From NCBI GenBank assembly GCA_916610825.1, contig OU744446.1:3543001-3607000 (forward strand): a stretch of DNA of 64,000 bases. Reading direction: 5' to 3'. The notes under the pieces are model-generated. The model had not been told where the DNA came from. It did not search any database and saw nothing but the letters and a program-made list of their open reading frames with translations. The position numbers and the translations under genes are program-made. Source of the stretch: Haliclystus octoradiatus. Its lineage: Eukaryota; Cnidaria; Staurozoa; Stauromedusae; Haliclystidae. Below, in pieces: positions 1 to 11,522 of this stretch (its first letter is position 1; every line of letters starts with the position of its first letter).

Positions 1-215
1 ACTATGAAATATGTAGAAAACTCAATAATTATAAATATTTGCAAATGATCTTGGAGAAATTTGTGCCACGTTATCTATGAATGATAGTATGATACACCTA
101 ATGAAGCATTTAATCTGAATCTGATTATATCATCATGATTCTGATCACCCAACCAAGCAGAACAAAAAAACGTTTTCTACACAAATTTCTGCTTCAAAAT
201 TATGTAAATACAAAC

Positions 216-332
216 CTCTTTAACGGTAGATTCTAATGATATAGTAATAGATTCTTTAGCACTTGCAGTTTTGACATGGATTGAAATAGTTGGAGTGGTA
301 TCCTCGGATTCTTCGCTTTTTATATCCGCCAT
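216..332 (-). CDS. UBQLN: Ubiquilin-like protein, first coding exon (partial)
   Basis: The minus strand opens with an ATG at 332-330 and reads 39 codons to a GT donor at 215-214, in phase 0. After a short acidic N-terminus (MADIKSEESEDTTPT) comes ISIHVKTASAKESITISLES and then TVKE, which fits the first beta strands of an N-terminal ubiquitin-like domain of the ubiquilin type (human: KVTVKTPKEKEEFAV...VQQFKEEI). Ubiquilins are cytosolic shuttle and chaperone factors that carry ubiquitylated or membrane-protein clients to the proteasome. Only the beginning is in the window; the rest lies to the left of base 1. The exon is short, so another UBL protein is possible. It is arranged head-to-head with COMMD10. 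Confidence 0.6.
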
Positions 333-1022
333 TTTCGTTGTCGTAATACTTTTTTGCGAAAGCGAGAAAGGAAATTGAGAAGACTGGGAAGAAGAAAGCC
401 CTAGAAGAAAGAGAGCTGGGTTGGCGTTTATCAGCGTTTATTAGAATTACGTCACTTGTAATTTTCATTACAGAAACAAATGCCAACTTTGTGATCAATA
501 TTCTGTTAACTGATATAACTGTATTAATGTCACACGGTGAATTTACAATTTTGGGATTGCTAATGTTTGATCACGGCTGCTTTTATCATAAAACTGACCT
601 AAATCACCGTTGCATAATTTATATTAGTAGATACAACAGAGGAATAATATACGATTCGACTTTTGTTGTTGAATGTGTACAGATGTAAATTCAAGGATTT
701 AGCACTGTCTGTATTTAAATAGAGGTGTTCAATATTTTTGTATGGTGGCCGAGAACTGCCACAGTAAAAAAGTTTTTTTTTCATTTACATTTCCTTTATA
801 AAATGTTTTCTTTTTCATTTGTTTTTGATTATTTTTTTTAATATACTGTATCATTATAATACCTGTATTTTCCTGCCAGACATATTTGACAAATATACAA
901 ATAATATCAAAACTTTTGCAGAATCTAGGATAATGAGGGTAGAAACGCCCCTTTTCATGTCCCACCCTTAAAATCAGCTTTGAAAAAAGTAAAACCGAAA
1001 CGAGATCAATGTGTTTTTCATC
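333..1022. promoter_or_regulatory. Divergent intergenic region between the ubiquilin-like gene and COMMD10
   Basis: These 690 bp separate two start codons that point away from each other, so the stretch should hold the 5' ends and promoters of both genes. No TATA-type core element or CpG-rich segment stands out, and the short ORFs inside it look like chance. The arrangement is seen directly; the regulatory role is inferred. Confidence 0.4.
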
Positions 1023-4000
1023 ATGGCGTCCACAACACCTTGGTTTTCAAACACAACTGGGTAAGATTTCCAATCATCTTAGGCTTTCAGCTACGCAATA
1101 AACACAACTATGCCTATCAAGATATATTCAAGAGTTAATTGATACAATATATTTCTATATAATTTAATTCATGTCAACATTTTTTGTAGATTTGTCAAGG
1201 CAATACAATTGATAAACAGTGTTGATTCATCAAAGTTCTTGCGACTTCTCACCAGAATTATACAGAAACTCCATATTGAAGTGAGTAGCTATAATTGTGT
1301 TGTGTTTGCTTATAATTTACATTCTTTATCATTAATTATTTCAGCAAGATTTCCTTTATACTCAAACATGTGCAGGCTACAGCATATAGCCTACAAAATT
1401 ACAAATCAATTCAATTCGCAAGGCGCAGTCACGCGACTATTAAATATCAACCCACAGCTGGAAGTCTTGGTGAAGCACCAAACACTGCTAGTACAAACGT
1501 TTGCTAAATATAGCAAATTCTAATCTCATTTAAGACTTCGCTGAAAGTCCGATTCGTATTTTGAGAATTGAATCGTTATATATAAAAATTCAGACATCAT
1601 ATAGCAATTTTGTAATCTTTTTCCTGTTTCTATGACCATTTTATATGTATTTGAGCTAAGAAGGGTTTGACCAAAAATTTACTGCCTTTATAAAAGCTGT
1701 CCTGCTGTGATTCTATTGTTTGATCAGTTCAATTTTTATAGTCCTAGCTAGTGCTGCCCAGGGTCCGACAAAACCGGGCAACCAAGCAACTAGGTTTCCG
1801 GATGGCTAGACGAAATTCCGAAGAAAATCAACTTTCCCTTTCAAAACGATTTTCGGAAGATGTAGCCTAATTTGTTTTCAACATTGCTTGAACAGTTTAT
1901 TGTGAACCTTTGTCTCCAGTTTAATTGTTTAAAAGGAGTTTAATTGCTGTTTTTATCTATTATTTTGAATACTTTTCTCAAAAAAATTTCCGAAGCTTTT
2001 TGAATATAAATCCAGGTTTCCGGAAGACAAAATAGTTTGTCGGACCCTGGCGACGCCTAGCGCCCTGGCGGCTAGCCTTCTTGCAAATTTTGATTTCAAA
2101 TTTGTAATGTCTTTAATGTTTGATAACGCTACTACCATTTAATCAAATTAGATGATAATTAATGGCTCAAATGACCATTAGGAAATTATTTCTTGTAAGT
2201 GAGAAACATATGCCCCAGTCTGTAGAGATAGGTCTCGAATGTCAATGCGCAACGATGCGCAGCAGCTACTCACAATGCAATTCCCTCTGGACCATTCCAT
2301 ACGCCATCCTCAGATGGTACTCATTTGATGTTTCAGATAAAGTCAAGACTGAGTTACCCTTAGGGGGATTTGAACCACAGTCAATCAGATATGATCTGAT
2401 CTGAAGTTCGGTTGCTCTGCTATCCGAGCTAATCATCCTTGTTAGCAATGGAGCAATAGATTAATTAGTATGGTATTACAAATTAGAATTTGAACTATAT
2501 ATACAGTGAAACCCCGTCAATATCACCTCGGTTAATATCACAACCCGCCTATTATCACGATTTTTCCGAAACCAGTGACCGCTCTCTATGAAATTCAACT
2601 AATTTTACCCGCTTAATATCACTCTCGATAATATCACGATTCCGCTTTATATCATGATTTCTAGGCGGCTTTTTGATTGAAAACCCGCTTTGTGTCACGG
2701 TTTCTTTGAATTTGATCACATACTGCAAGTTATTCAAACAAAGAAGTGCTATTAATTTCTAGGTTGACTTGTGACTTCTACTTCAGAAAGTAATTATCAC
2801 ACGGTTTGTTGTTCTTTAGAAATTGAACACAAGTACTGTATTCGTGTGCGATTTTTCTTTTCTTTCAGTACATGATAGATACATGGTTTGTTTCCTGATT
2901 GGCGGAAAATTTACTTTTAGGTTTCACTCTTTTTAGCCATAGATTGACTAGACAAAATATAAAATACGAAACAAACACGTGACAAATATTTCAAAGCGAC
3001 GTCTTTTGCATGTTTAAATGTTTGAATGGCTGGACTTCCCCTAATTACCATAACAAAGAAAATCTCAAGTTACGCGCCATTGGTTCTATTTCAGACTCTG
3101 TTGCTATGACAATTAATTGATCGAACAGACGTGATGAAACATGAAGCTCGTTGAATCCATCACATGAATTCTGTAAACTAATGTCAAAGGAGACTGACTC
3201 TGGGCAAAAAAACCATTTTAAATTACTAATTTATATTACATTAATTCTGTACAGTACTTATTGTTATTTCTATTCTTGATTTTATTTGAATGTTTTCTAA
3301 ATTGTTTGTTTACAAAAATGTCTATTTTGTTACCCGCCTCAGAACTTCGGATTATTATTTCTGAGTTCGCCATTTCTATTGTTTCTTTTGTCCTCTATTG
3401 TTTCATGAACTATTTGTACTCCCTGTGGTCAATCCGCTTAATATCACGATCCGCTTAATATCACGATTCTTGCTTGCACCGCCGTCGTGATATTAACGGG
3501 GTTTCACTGTACAACATGTAAAACTGTTTATCAATCTTTTTATCAATTGCTTGAAGTTGATAGAAGATATATCGAAACTGTCGCAAATAACTTTTATTTT
3601 TGACTTAACGCTAATCTATGTGATAAATCAACTCCAGAATTTATAGGGTAAGGTATTCGTATTTGCTTAATTTGAATTTTCATATCAGCAAATATGAATG
3701 TCTGATTTTTTGCATTGATTTACCATTGTAAATAACTCTGCATTCATGGCCCTTCGGTCTCTACCCAGCAACTATTTTGAGTCTCACCACACAATAATGC
3801 AATCGAAACCGCACCTGATGCTTTGCTAGTCCAGCAGGATTATAAATACTAAATAAATTATTTTAGAATTTGATTCTACCTGGAATTCCAGAATTTATTT
3901 ATATGTAATGATTTTCTAGGATGAAGCTGTGTTTAGTGATGAAGAGTTGGAACGACTGCAATCTGTATTTGACCTTGATGATAAAGAAATTGATTGCATA

Positions 4001-7000
4001 TTAACTGCTTCGTCATTCATATTTGAGCAGGCAATTTACCATATAGCCAAGCCAACTGTTTTGTCACAACAACTCAAAGCTGTTCAAATGACAGAGGAAA
4101 AGGTACGGTAATAAAAATATTCAAGACAATGCCTCTATCAAGCTGACAGAGGCAGAGCTGCTATTTTACTTGTTATTTTTTCATAATCCCATTTAATTTG
4201 TTTCTATCACTTCTCTATGAATCCAGAAACTTAAATACCATGTCTATAATGCCCACTTCACCGCAATATCTCTACCGTAATTGAATATTCTATTAAACAT
4301 AGCAGGGATGACCGCTTATACAAATGTAATAATAAGTAATGTGGACGGTGTCGCCCCACTGAAGGCACCCGTACCACTCATCTATTTCTAGAAGAGTGGC
4401 TCTTTTCGCTAAGAGCAATGATGTTAAACGCTCCTTAGATCTCAGCCACGACACTGTAGATCAATTTCAACAGATTTCATGGCAGATAGGCCTTGATTGT
4501 CAATGCGCAACGATGCGCCGCAGCTACTCACACTGCAATTCCTTCTGAACCATTCCGTCTGCCATCCTTAGATGGTACTCATTTGATGTTTCAGATAAAG
4601 TCAAGGCTGAGTTGACCTGAGGGGGATTTGAACCACAGTCGATGAGATATGATACGATGTGAAGTTCGGTTGCTCTGCCAACTGAGCTAATCACCCCTTA
4701 TACAAATGGCAACCGTTATAACAGGTTAGACCCTGTACAAATTACTTTTAGAAATTCATGTTTGCTGGTTAGCATTTCATGCTAAGGTAATCTAATAACT
4801 ATTAACTAATCGGATTAACTACTAATGTTTTCATTGAATAGATTGCCTTGACAGAAAACACTCCAAGTAGCAAGCAATACCATAAATGTCTTCTTCTCTG
4901 ACTATCGTAGACCAATGATTATAACTGTGATTTCAAATTTCAAAATTAATATTCAAGCCTCCACGTCCACGTTTCATGATTTTTTTCAAATTTGGTTTAT
5001 TTCAAGATTACTTGCTTTGTTGATGCTTGGACAAAAAATGGTGCAAATCAGATTGATAAATTCAAGAAAAGAATGTTTGCACCAAATCAGGTAGGGTATT
5101 TTTATCGATTGTTAATTTGCTGTGTTGGTTGTTAATTACATCTTACATCCCCCTGTAGTTACTACTAGTTTATGGGAAGAATCATTGAAACTAAATTATT
5201 CAAAAATGTTTGATGCAGCATGAATTTTTCATGGTGTTTTCACAACATTTTCATGGGATGTTCAGCGTTTTGATGTAGTGTAATAGGATGGAGAAATAAT
5301 TATGTCCCCAGGTAAAAGGCATTTTGCAGCATCTGATTAGTTGGTAACACACACTCTGAATGATTGTACAATGCTTTCTCAAAGACCAGGGTGTCACAAA
5401 AGTTTTGACCTTCCGCGAACTGTGTTGTTCGATTGTAAACCTTCTGGGATTGAATTTATAGTGCTTCAAAGTTTTGAAGAATCGATCTTAAAATTTCGGA
5501 AATTTGACTTACTTTGAAGCAAGATGCATGGATTTTAAAACATAAAAAATATGAAATCCAAAATAACAAATTTTGAATAAAAACATAATCCTGATAAAAT
5601 TGGAAACCTTCTGATTTTGTGCTGGCCTTACGGGAACCAGGTTCCCAGGATCCCGCACTTTTTGACAGCCTGTCAAAGACAATCAATTAACATGCTCCCT
5701 ATTATCAATAGAAGCAATATTTCTGTTTCTGCTGAAGAAGATCATCAACTTTTCTTAATTGTCTCACATGCACTACTGCTCCTTTCTATTTAATTTAAAG
5801 GGGCAAAATTGACCGACGACCGCTGCGAGCACAAGTTGAATTTAAGCTTAGCGTAATTCTATGGTCTCGCTTTGAAACAATTGTTATACGCAGGCCTAAC
5901 TTGTAATAAAATTCATGTCAACAATGAACATTGTGTTATAACAATAAGCGTGCACATGATCCTAAGTGCGTAGCGCCTGCCAGTCATTTTTGCTCCTTTA
6001 ATGTCAGATGGCATAATGTTTGTGTCCAAAAATTAGTATTCGTGAATAAAGCCCATAATAAATGGGGAAAGTATTGATTTATCATTTTTGTCTGAGATCC
6101 AGTAGAGGCAATGATTTAACAAATATGCAGCGTTCAGACGATTTTCTGCGGAAAGATATATTTAGCTGCATCAATATCATTTTCTAGCTGTGATTTCTCA
6201 AAAATTGCGGCTACAGTATCAGCCAATTTGCTGTGGAAAACATTTATAGATTTAGCTGGGACAAATTAACTGTTTAGCTGCGATTCCTCAAAGATCCCGC
6301 AATGAGACAATTTGCTTCAAAAATTATCTATTTAGCTACGGCGACGCAACGTTTTAGCTATGGAGCTAATTCCATGCCAATAGGAGGTAGGATTGTCTCG
6401 CTTCATCATTTTGTGCTTCTGTGATAGTCTCCTTGAACAATGCTGTAAGATTTTACTCACTCATTTGTCTCATTTCACACAGAAGGTGAGAAAACCTTGC
6501 ACAAGTGAGTTAAATGATGTACTATCTAGGCAATTGACGGTACAGAACAAACAAGTGTATTAACTATACCATATTCTACTGTGAATTAATTGGGTCTGTG
6601 AATCTGTGATGCAGACTACTCTAAATCAAAATAAAGATTATCACTATAGCCAACTTTTAATAGACTACACAATCACAGACATTGAAAGTTATGGTAATGT
6701 TCAAGTTGAGTTTAGATTTGGAAACTGATAGGTAGGGTCCGACAAAAATAGGAATTCTGGAATCCTAGATTCTGAGAGATTAGAGCAAATTCAAGAGAAG
6801 ATATTTTTAGTGATTTATTTGGTAATAAACATCAACAAAAAATTGAATATGTTGAAATTCCTCTAGGATCCCAAAAGGCTGAACCTTTTGTCTGACCCTG
6901 TTGATATGGGTACTTTCGGTAGGGAAATACTCTGGTTGCCTTACTTCTACTTTAGCAGAACCAGTGCATTTCACAAAAATAAAATGAAAATATGTTGTCT

Positions 7001-8602
7001 ATTTTGTAGTTGGATTCAGTAAAATGGAAATTGAATCTTCAAATGGCTGAAAGTGGTAGATCGCATCTTAAGTCACCTAATGCTATTTTAGAACTTGGTA
7101 TTTCATCAAATGCAACAAAGGTAGGTTAGTTTAGAAAACTGAGTAAATTTCAACAGCTGTTGTAACTATCTTTTTCTTTCCTCAGCAAGGAATCATCTTG
7201 AAATCCATTAAAGTGAATTTACCGCCTTATACAATACAACAGATGAAATGATTTGGATAGAACTTTTATTTCTATCCGTAGGTACATGTCATTGTTACGT
7301 ATTTACACAGCTCGACACTTTCTCCATCAAAATTAACCTTAACATTGTATTTTAGAGATTTTGAAACCGAAAAAAGCAACAATATTATTTACCACAAGAG
7401 AGTTTGACAGTGATGTTCGACAGGCACTACATTTATATTTCTACACACAAAACGAATGATGGAATCGTTCTACTTCCATTCTAGTATATATTCAACTGCT
7501 CAAATGTCCATTTGGATCATGTTAGCTAACAGGGCCCAACAAAAGGTTCAGCCTTCTAGAATCCTAGGGGCATTTAAACTTTTTCTTCTAAATTTTCTTG
7601 TTGAGGTTTGACCAGAAAATCATTAAAAACATGAATTTTCTTCTGAATTTTGTCTAGCCTTCCGCAATCTAGGATCCCAGGATCCCCACTTTTGTCAGAC
7701 CCTGGTTAGCTGCTTTTTTTGCGGCATCATGCAGGGCTGGGAGTAACTTTGTTGAAAGTAAGAGAGTTAGCGATAATGACTGTGTGCTATAGTAACACAA
7801 CCAACAGTGACATATTTTCTTGAAACAAATTAAAAGAACTCCTGAAAAATTTATCTGATTTTATAATCTAATTTATCGGGTTAGCCTACTATGAGGCGCG
7901 AAAAAGGCGTAAGAAATCACTTGCCTCAAATGCTCTTGATTTTTTAACGACGCCTTTCTCGTACCTCATGATGCAAAACTCGTGTTTATACAACCCATAT
8001 TGCACAGAAAGTGTATTATATTTGGATAAAATTGTATAACGTTGAAAATCTTGTTTTCACAGACAAAAGATAATATTCAAGTTGAATTCAATCATAATGA
8101 ACTTTACGCATTTTTCAATGAGGTAAGTCTTGTATATTGAACACTAAAGTAGGCACCAAGATGGAGCTGTCTAGATTGTCAAATAGCCAATGAACTCATG
8201 AAGATCACTGTTCTCTGTTCATCAGTACTGTGCAACATTGAAGGGCTACTGTACAATAGCCATGTTTGGGTTCTCTGATACCAACATAGGAGATGTTATT
8301 ATATTGTAACAACCCTGCATGTAAAGCCCACCTGTCTATAGTGACTTCTTCAATAATGTATGAAATGCATTATTCTATTGAATCAACCCTGTATACAAAG
8401 GCCACATGTTTATAATAGTCAACTCAAATCTCATACAAGTGATTATAATATACAGGTTCCATCGCTTAAGTGACCATTATAGAAAGGTCATTGTATAGAT
8501 GTGACCATTATAACAGGTTTAGCTATAACACATTATTAAGCATGATATTATATTTATTTACAGCTTGAAACGATACAATCACAATTAGATGCACTCAACT
8601 AA
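1023..8602 (+). CDS. COMMD10: COMM domain-containing protein 10
   Basis: Seven exons join in frame to 201 codons plus TAA: 1023-1060, 1190-1280, 3920-4102, 5007-5090, 7010-7120, 8063-8122 and 8564-8602. Human COMMD10 has 202 residues. Recognisable blocks are INSVDSSKFLRLLTRIIQKL in exon 2 (human [20 protein letters not shown]), the FEQAIYH and KPTVLSQQL helices in exon 3, and the COMM domain WKLNLQMAES...LKSPNAILELG to LETIQSQLDALN over exons 5-7. COMMD proteins are subunits of the Commander/CCC complex, which works with retriever in endosomal recycling of membrane proteins. All junctions are GT-AG. A likely AATAAA polyadenylation signal lies at 8814-8819. The introns carry SINEs, MITEs and a 1-kb TA-flanked element. 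The whole gene looks intact. Confidence 0.95.
1759..2049. mobile_element. hAT-type MITE, family A, long copy (COMMD10 intron 2)
   Basis: The ends are CAGGGTCCGACAAAA and the inverted TTTGTCGGACCCTG. The flanking octamers GTGCTGCC and GCGACGCC are related but diverged (5 of 8 match), as expected for an old 8-bp duplication. At 291 bp it is longer than the 175-bp copies elsewhere and contains no coding sequence. Confidence 0.75.
2216..2440 (-). repeat. tRNA-derived SINE family 1, truncated copy
   Basis: The minus strand has the tRNA-like head at the right end (box B-like GGTTCAAATCC, seen as GGATTTGAACC) followed by the shared body. Compared with the full copies at 4327-4696 and 59203-59579, the 3' part and tail are missing. 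It lies in COMMD10 intron 2. Confidence 0.75.
2504..3509. mobile_element. 1-kb non-autonomous pogo/Tigger-like element
   Basis: Terminal inverted repeats begin CAGTGAAACCCCGT and end ACGGGGTTTCACTG, with TA on both sides (2502-2503 and 3510-3511). The CAGT start and TA target are typical of the pogo branch of Tc1/mariner. The sub-terminal DNA repeats the phrase TTAATATCACGAT many times on both sides. No transposase reading frame is visible, so it moved in trans or is an internally rearranged relic. A fragment of the same family may sit near 35510. Confidence 0.8.
4327..4696 (-). repeat. tRNA-derived SINE family 1, full-length copy
   Basis: About 370 bp on the minus strand: a tRNA-like head with box A (TAGCTCAGTTGGCAGAGC) and box B (GGTTCAAATCC), a long conserved body, and an ATT-rich 3' tail. 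Direct repeats CTTATACAAATG at 4315-4326 and 4697-4708 form a 12-bp target duplication, which shows LINE-type insertion. It lies in COMMD10 intron 3. Confidence 0.9.
5799..5997. mobile_element. TTAA MITE, subfamily 1 (199 bp)
   Basis: The inverted ends AGGGGCAAAATTGACCG and TTTTTGCTCCT are flanked by TTAA at 5795-5798 and 5998-6001. Length and ends match copies at 9243, 14740 and 28934. TTAA duplication is the habit of piggyBac-like transposases, so this is probably a piggyBac-mobilised MITE. It is in COMMD10 intron 4. Confidence 0.85.
6733..6900. mobile_element. hAT MITE family A copy
   Basis: The copy runs from TAGGGTCCGACAAAA to TTTTGTCTGACCCTG in COMMD10 intron 4. Flanking octamers CTGATAGG and TTGATATG agree at 6 of 8 positions. 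The interior matches the 175-bp family consensus. Confidence 0.8.
7305..7520. repeat. Unclassified interspersed repeat, copy 1
   Basis: Roughly 210 bp (CGACACTTTCTCCATCAAA onward) align over their length with 60116-60350 in a KATNAL2 intron, with shared phrases such as CAATATTATTTACCA and CTTATATTTCTA. I saw no clear terminal repeats, so the class is unknown. Confidence 0.5.
7530..7704. mobile_element. hAT MITE family A copy (reverse orientation)
   Basis: The 175-bp copy starts CAGGGCCCAACAAAAGG and ends TTTTGTCAGACCCTG, with the interior in the opposite orientation to the copy at 10882. GTTAGCTA and GTTAGCTG sit at or one base from the ends and look like the duplicated target. It lies in COMMD10 intron 5. 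Confidence 0.8.
7886..7975. repeat. Small foldback sequence
   Basis: ACTATGAGGCGCGAAAAAGG is answered by an imperfect inverted partner ending in TACCTCATGA about 90 bp on. It could form a hairpin and looks like a short MITE relic in COMMD10 intron 5. Confidence 0.45.
8300..8540. mobile_element. Degenerate pogo-like 177-bp MITE (COMMD10 last intron)
   Basis: The copy contains several of the family phrases (CACCTGTCTATAGTGA, ATTGAATCAACCCTGTAT, ACCATTATAACAGGTTT) but the ends are diverged and the interior is longer than usual. It is clearly related to the copies at 31940 and 45763. Confidence 0.65.
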
Positions 8603-8988
8603 AAGCAAATGTCTCTGATTGAATTTAAAGCGGATATTTACTTTGTAAGTTAACTAAATTGAAAAATCACATAAAATTAGTATAAAATTTTAGAAATATT
8701 TTGTCTTTGATAATTAGTGTACATACATAATATATAGCTAGTAATATAATTTTTTAAATATCAAAATCCTCCAAAGGTGTTCATATCATTACGCAGTAAT
8801 ATGAAGTAATCATAATAAATTTTATGAAATAATGAAATCTGAAAACGACGTTTCGAATTAAATACGAATCAGCATAATTCAAAACATTGTAATTCTCAGA
8901 TATTCTATTGAAGCTAATATTTGAATTATGTAATAAATATGACTGTATGGGAAATACCAAATTCAAACACATTTCTATACAATCTACA

Positions 8989-9704
8989 CAGCGCGGGATT
9001 AACCGTTAAGCTATATAAGCTCATTCAACTTAGGGCCCTTCGTTTTTGAAGGGCCCTTAAAAGCACAAATCAATTTGTAAAATGTTATTATTCGAGTTAA
9101 AATTAATGTAGGACTTCAATAATCAATTATATAAGAGTTGGGCCACTTTGAGGTTAACTGTCTATTGATTTGAATAGTATATTAAATCAAATGCTAATCA
9201 AATAGGGTCAAAATAACAAAATTTAAGAAATTTATTACTTAAAGGAGCAAAAATGACCGGCAGGCGCTACGCACTGAAGATCATGTGCATGTTTATTGTT
9301 CATAACACAATGTTCATTGTTGACATGAATTTAGAACAAATTAGGCATGCGTATAACAATAGTTTCAAAGCGAGACGGTTGAATTACACTAAGCATAAAT
9401 TCAACTTGTGCTCGCAGCGGTTGCCGGTCAATCTTGCCCCTTTAAATAAGAAACTGTTTACTAGCTATGTGGACACATCACACCGAACTGGCTATATTGT
9501 TACACATCACACCTCCATTAAGCATGCATATCTACGACTGTACTAAGTTTCTTATAAAAACGTGTATATAAACCTTATATCAAACAAAAGAAAATTCATA
9601 TAAACTAGAATAGACATAATTTCTTTATTTTGAGAATTTTTAAGGTCAAAATAACAAAAATTTAAGAATTTTTTTTACTTAAAATAAGAGACTATTTTCA
9701 AGCT

Positions 9705-9742
<38 letters not shown>

Positions 9743-10083
9743 TTATTCAGAACCTTTAAGTTATACAAACTTTTTTCAAAGGACTGATACATGGCTAAGT
9801 TAACAGGAAAACAGACATTAAGTAAAAAAAGGTATAAATAACAGGAAAGAGTGGTAATGTAGATAGCAAGGCTGTGTATTCTTTCTTGTTTTGAGCAAAA
9901 TTTTATCATTCTACCATTACAATAACAGCATTTTATTTTTGCGTGAATCGTTTTTCTTGAGAAGTGAAAATCCAAGCTGAGATGATAACTTGAAAGGGAG
10001 GCTAATTCTATGTTTGCCACACCCATTTTAGGGCCCTTTGGAGACAGAATGCTTAGGGGCCCTAAAATGTTAATCCAGCGCTG
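8989..10083. mobile_element. Non-autonomous hAT transposon, 1.1 kb
   Basis: The element starts CAGCGCGGGATTAACC and ends with the inverted TTAATCCAGCGCTG. The 8-bp duplication AATCTACA is perfect at 8981-8988 and 10084-10091. A second inverted block, TTAGGGCCC, lies inside each end. CAG ends and 8-bp duplications identify hAT. No transposase frame was found. It contains a nested TTAA MITE (9243-9441) and one arm of a large inverted repeat whose partner lies outside the element. It sits downstream of COMMD10. Confidence 0.9.
9243..9441. mobile_element. TTAA MITE subfamily 1, nested in the hAT element
   Basis: The 199-bp copy has TTAA at 9239-9242 and 9442-9445. The host sequence around it (GGTCAAAATAACAAAATTTA to CTAGCTAT) recurs without the MITE at 9638-9700, which shows the empty site. 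It is younger than the surrounding DNA. Confidence 0.9.
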
Positions 10084-10365
10084 AATCTACAGTTTTGATT
10101 ACTTTTATTGAAGTTACATATATCACCCAATTAGCTTGAATGTTTCTTTGCTTTACAAAACATTTTTGAGCTTAAAACAACGCAATATTTTATTATAATT
10201 AACACATTTTTGCTCAAAACAAGAAAGAATACACAGCCTTGCTATCTACATTACCACTCTTTCCTGTTATTTATACCTTTTTTTACTTAATGTCTGTTTT
10301 CCTGTTAACTTAGCCATGTATCAGTCCTTTGAAAAAAGTTTGTATAACTTAAAGGTTCTGAATAA

Positions 10366-10406
<41 letters not shown>

Positions 10407-10628
10407 AGCTTGAAAATAGTCTCTTATTTTAAGTAAAAAAAATTCTTAAATTTTTGTTATTTTGACCTTAAAAATTCTCAAAATAAAGAAATTATGTCTA
10501 TTCTAGTTTATATGAATATTCTTTTGTTTGATATAAGGTTTATATACACGTTTTTATAAGAAACTTAGTACAGTCGTAGATATGCATGCTTAATGGAGGT
10601 GTGATGTGTAACAATATAGCCAGTTCGG
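9483..10628. repeat. Large inverted repeat, arms 9483-9902 and 10207-10628
   Basis: Two arms of about 420 bp are near-identical reverse complements separated by about 300 bp. Each arm holds a long simple repeat, (TCA)n in the left arm at 9708-9742 and (TGA)n in the right arm at 10368-10404. The left arm is inside the hAT element and the right arm is outside it, beyond the target duplication. Confidence 0.9.
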
Positions 10629-10881
10629 AGTATTGAAGTTTCATTGTTTTGACTGCAAGTAGCTAGATACGTAATACCGGATATCGGATATCACATTGGG
10701 TAAATTTCAGATTCAGGATCCAAATCACGTCATCATTGTTTGAGATATTATGGCTTCCTGTACTTTCTGCAATATAGCCAGATGTATCTTGTTATTGAAG
10801 CATCTTACTATGCTTTGACCAGGATTATTGTTTAGTTTTATTTGACTTCTTTCTTTTTAAAAAATATTGTTGAATTGGTAA

Positions 10882-11056
10882 CAGGGTCCGACAAAGGTAG
10901 GAATCCTTGAATCCTAGATTCCGGAAGGCTAGAGCAAATTCAGAAGAAAATTGATATTTTTAAAGATTTGTGGTCAAACATCAACAACAATAATCCAGAA
11001 GAAAATGTTGAAATGCCTCTAGGATTCCTGAAGGCTGAACCTTTTGTCGGACCCTG
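10882..11056. mobile_element. hAT MITE family A, reference copy (175 bp)
   Basis: The ends are CAGGGTCCGACAAA and TTTTGTCGGACCCTG. A perfect 8-bp target duplication ATTGGTAA lies at 10874-10881 and 11057-11064. This copy defines the family; its CAG ends and 8-bp duplication make it hAT. Confidence 0.95.
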
Positions 11057-11522
11057 ATTGGTAACGTCTTTGTTGACCTTTTGATTAGAATTGGTATTTC
11101 CTTATAATAACAATCTGATGTTGTGCTTATTTGATCAACCTTGTTCACATACTTTATATATTTATTTACAGTCTTTTCTATTCACCTCACAATTTTCTTT
11201 TGTGATTCGTATATAGTATGTTTTTATGTGATGAGAATATTTACTATTTCAAGTTCTCTCTCGTAATCCCAGCCCATATTAATCTACTTGGATTACATAT
11301 ACTTTTCTCTACATCATGAGTAACGTATTTAATCATACAATAAATATTGTTCTCATCTTTATACAATTTCAACAACTTTTGTTCAGAGGACGTCCAATCC
11401 AATGCATTTAACGGTCTTTATACCCTGACATACCAGGCATCGTTGTAAATCCGTAAATATTTATCATGGCATTAGATGGTTTATTTATAAAACCACAAAA
11501 CTTACGATCAATTACATTCTGT

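Noticed and set aside
1209-1523. 104-codon ORF after COMMD10 exon 2
   Set aside because: Its first part is exon 2 read through the GTGAGT donor at 1281; the remainder has no homology and exon 3 joins in phase without it.
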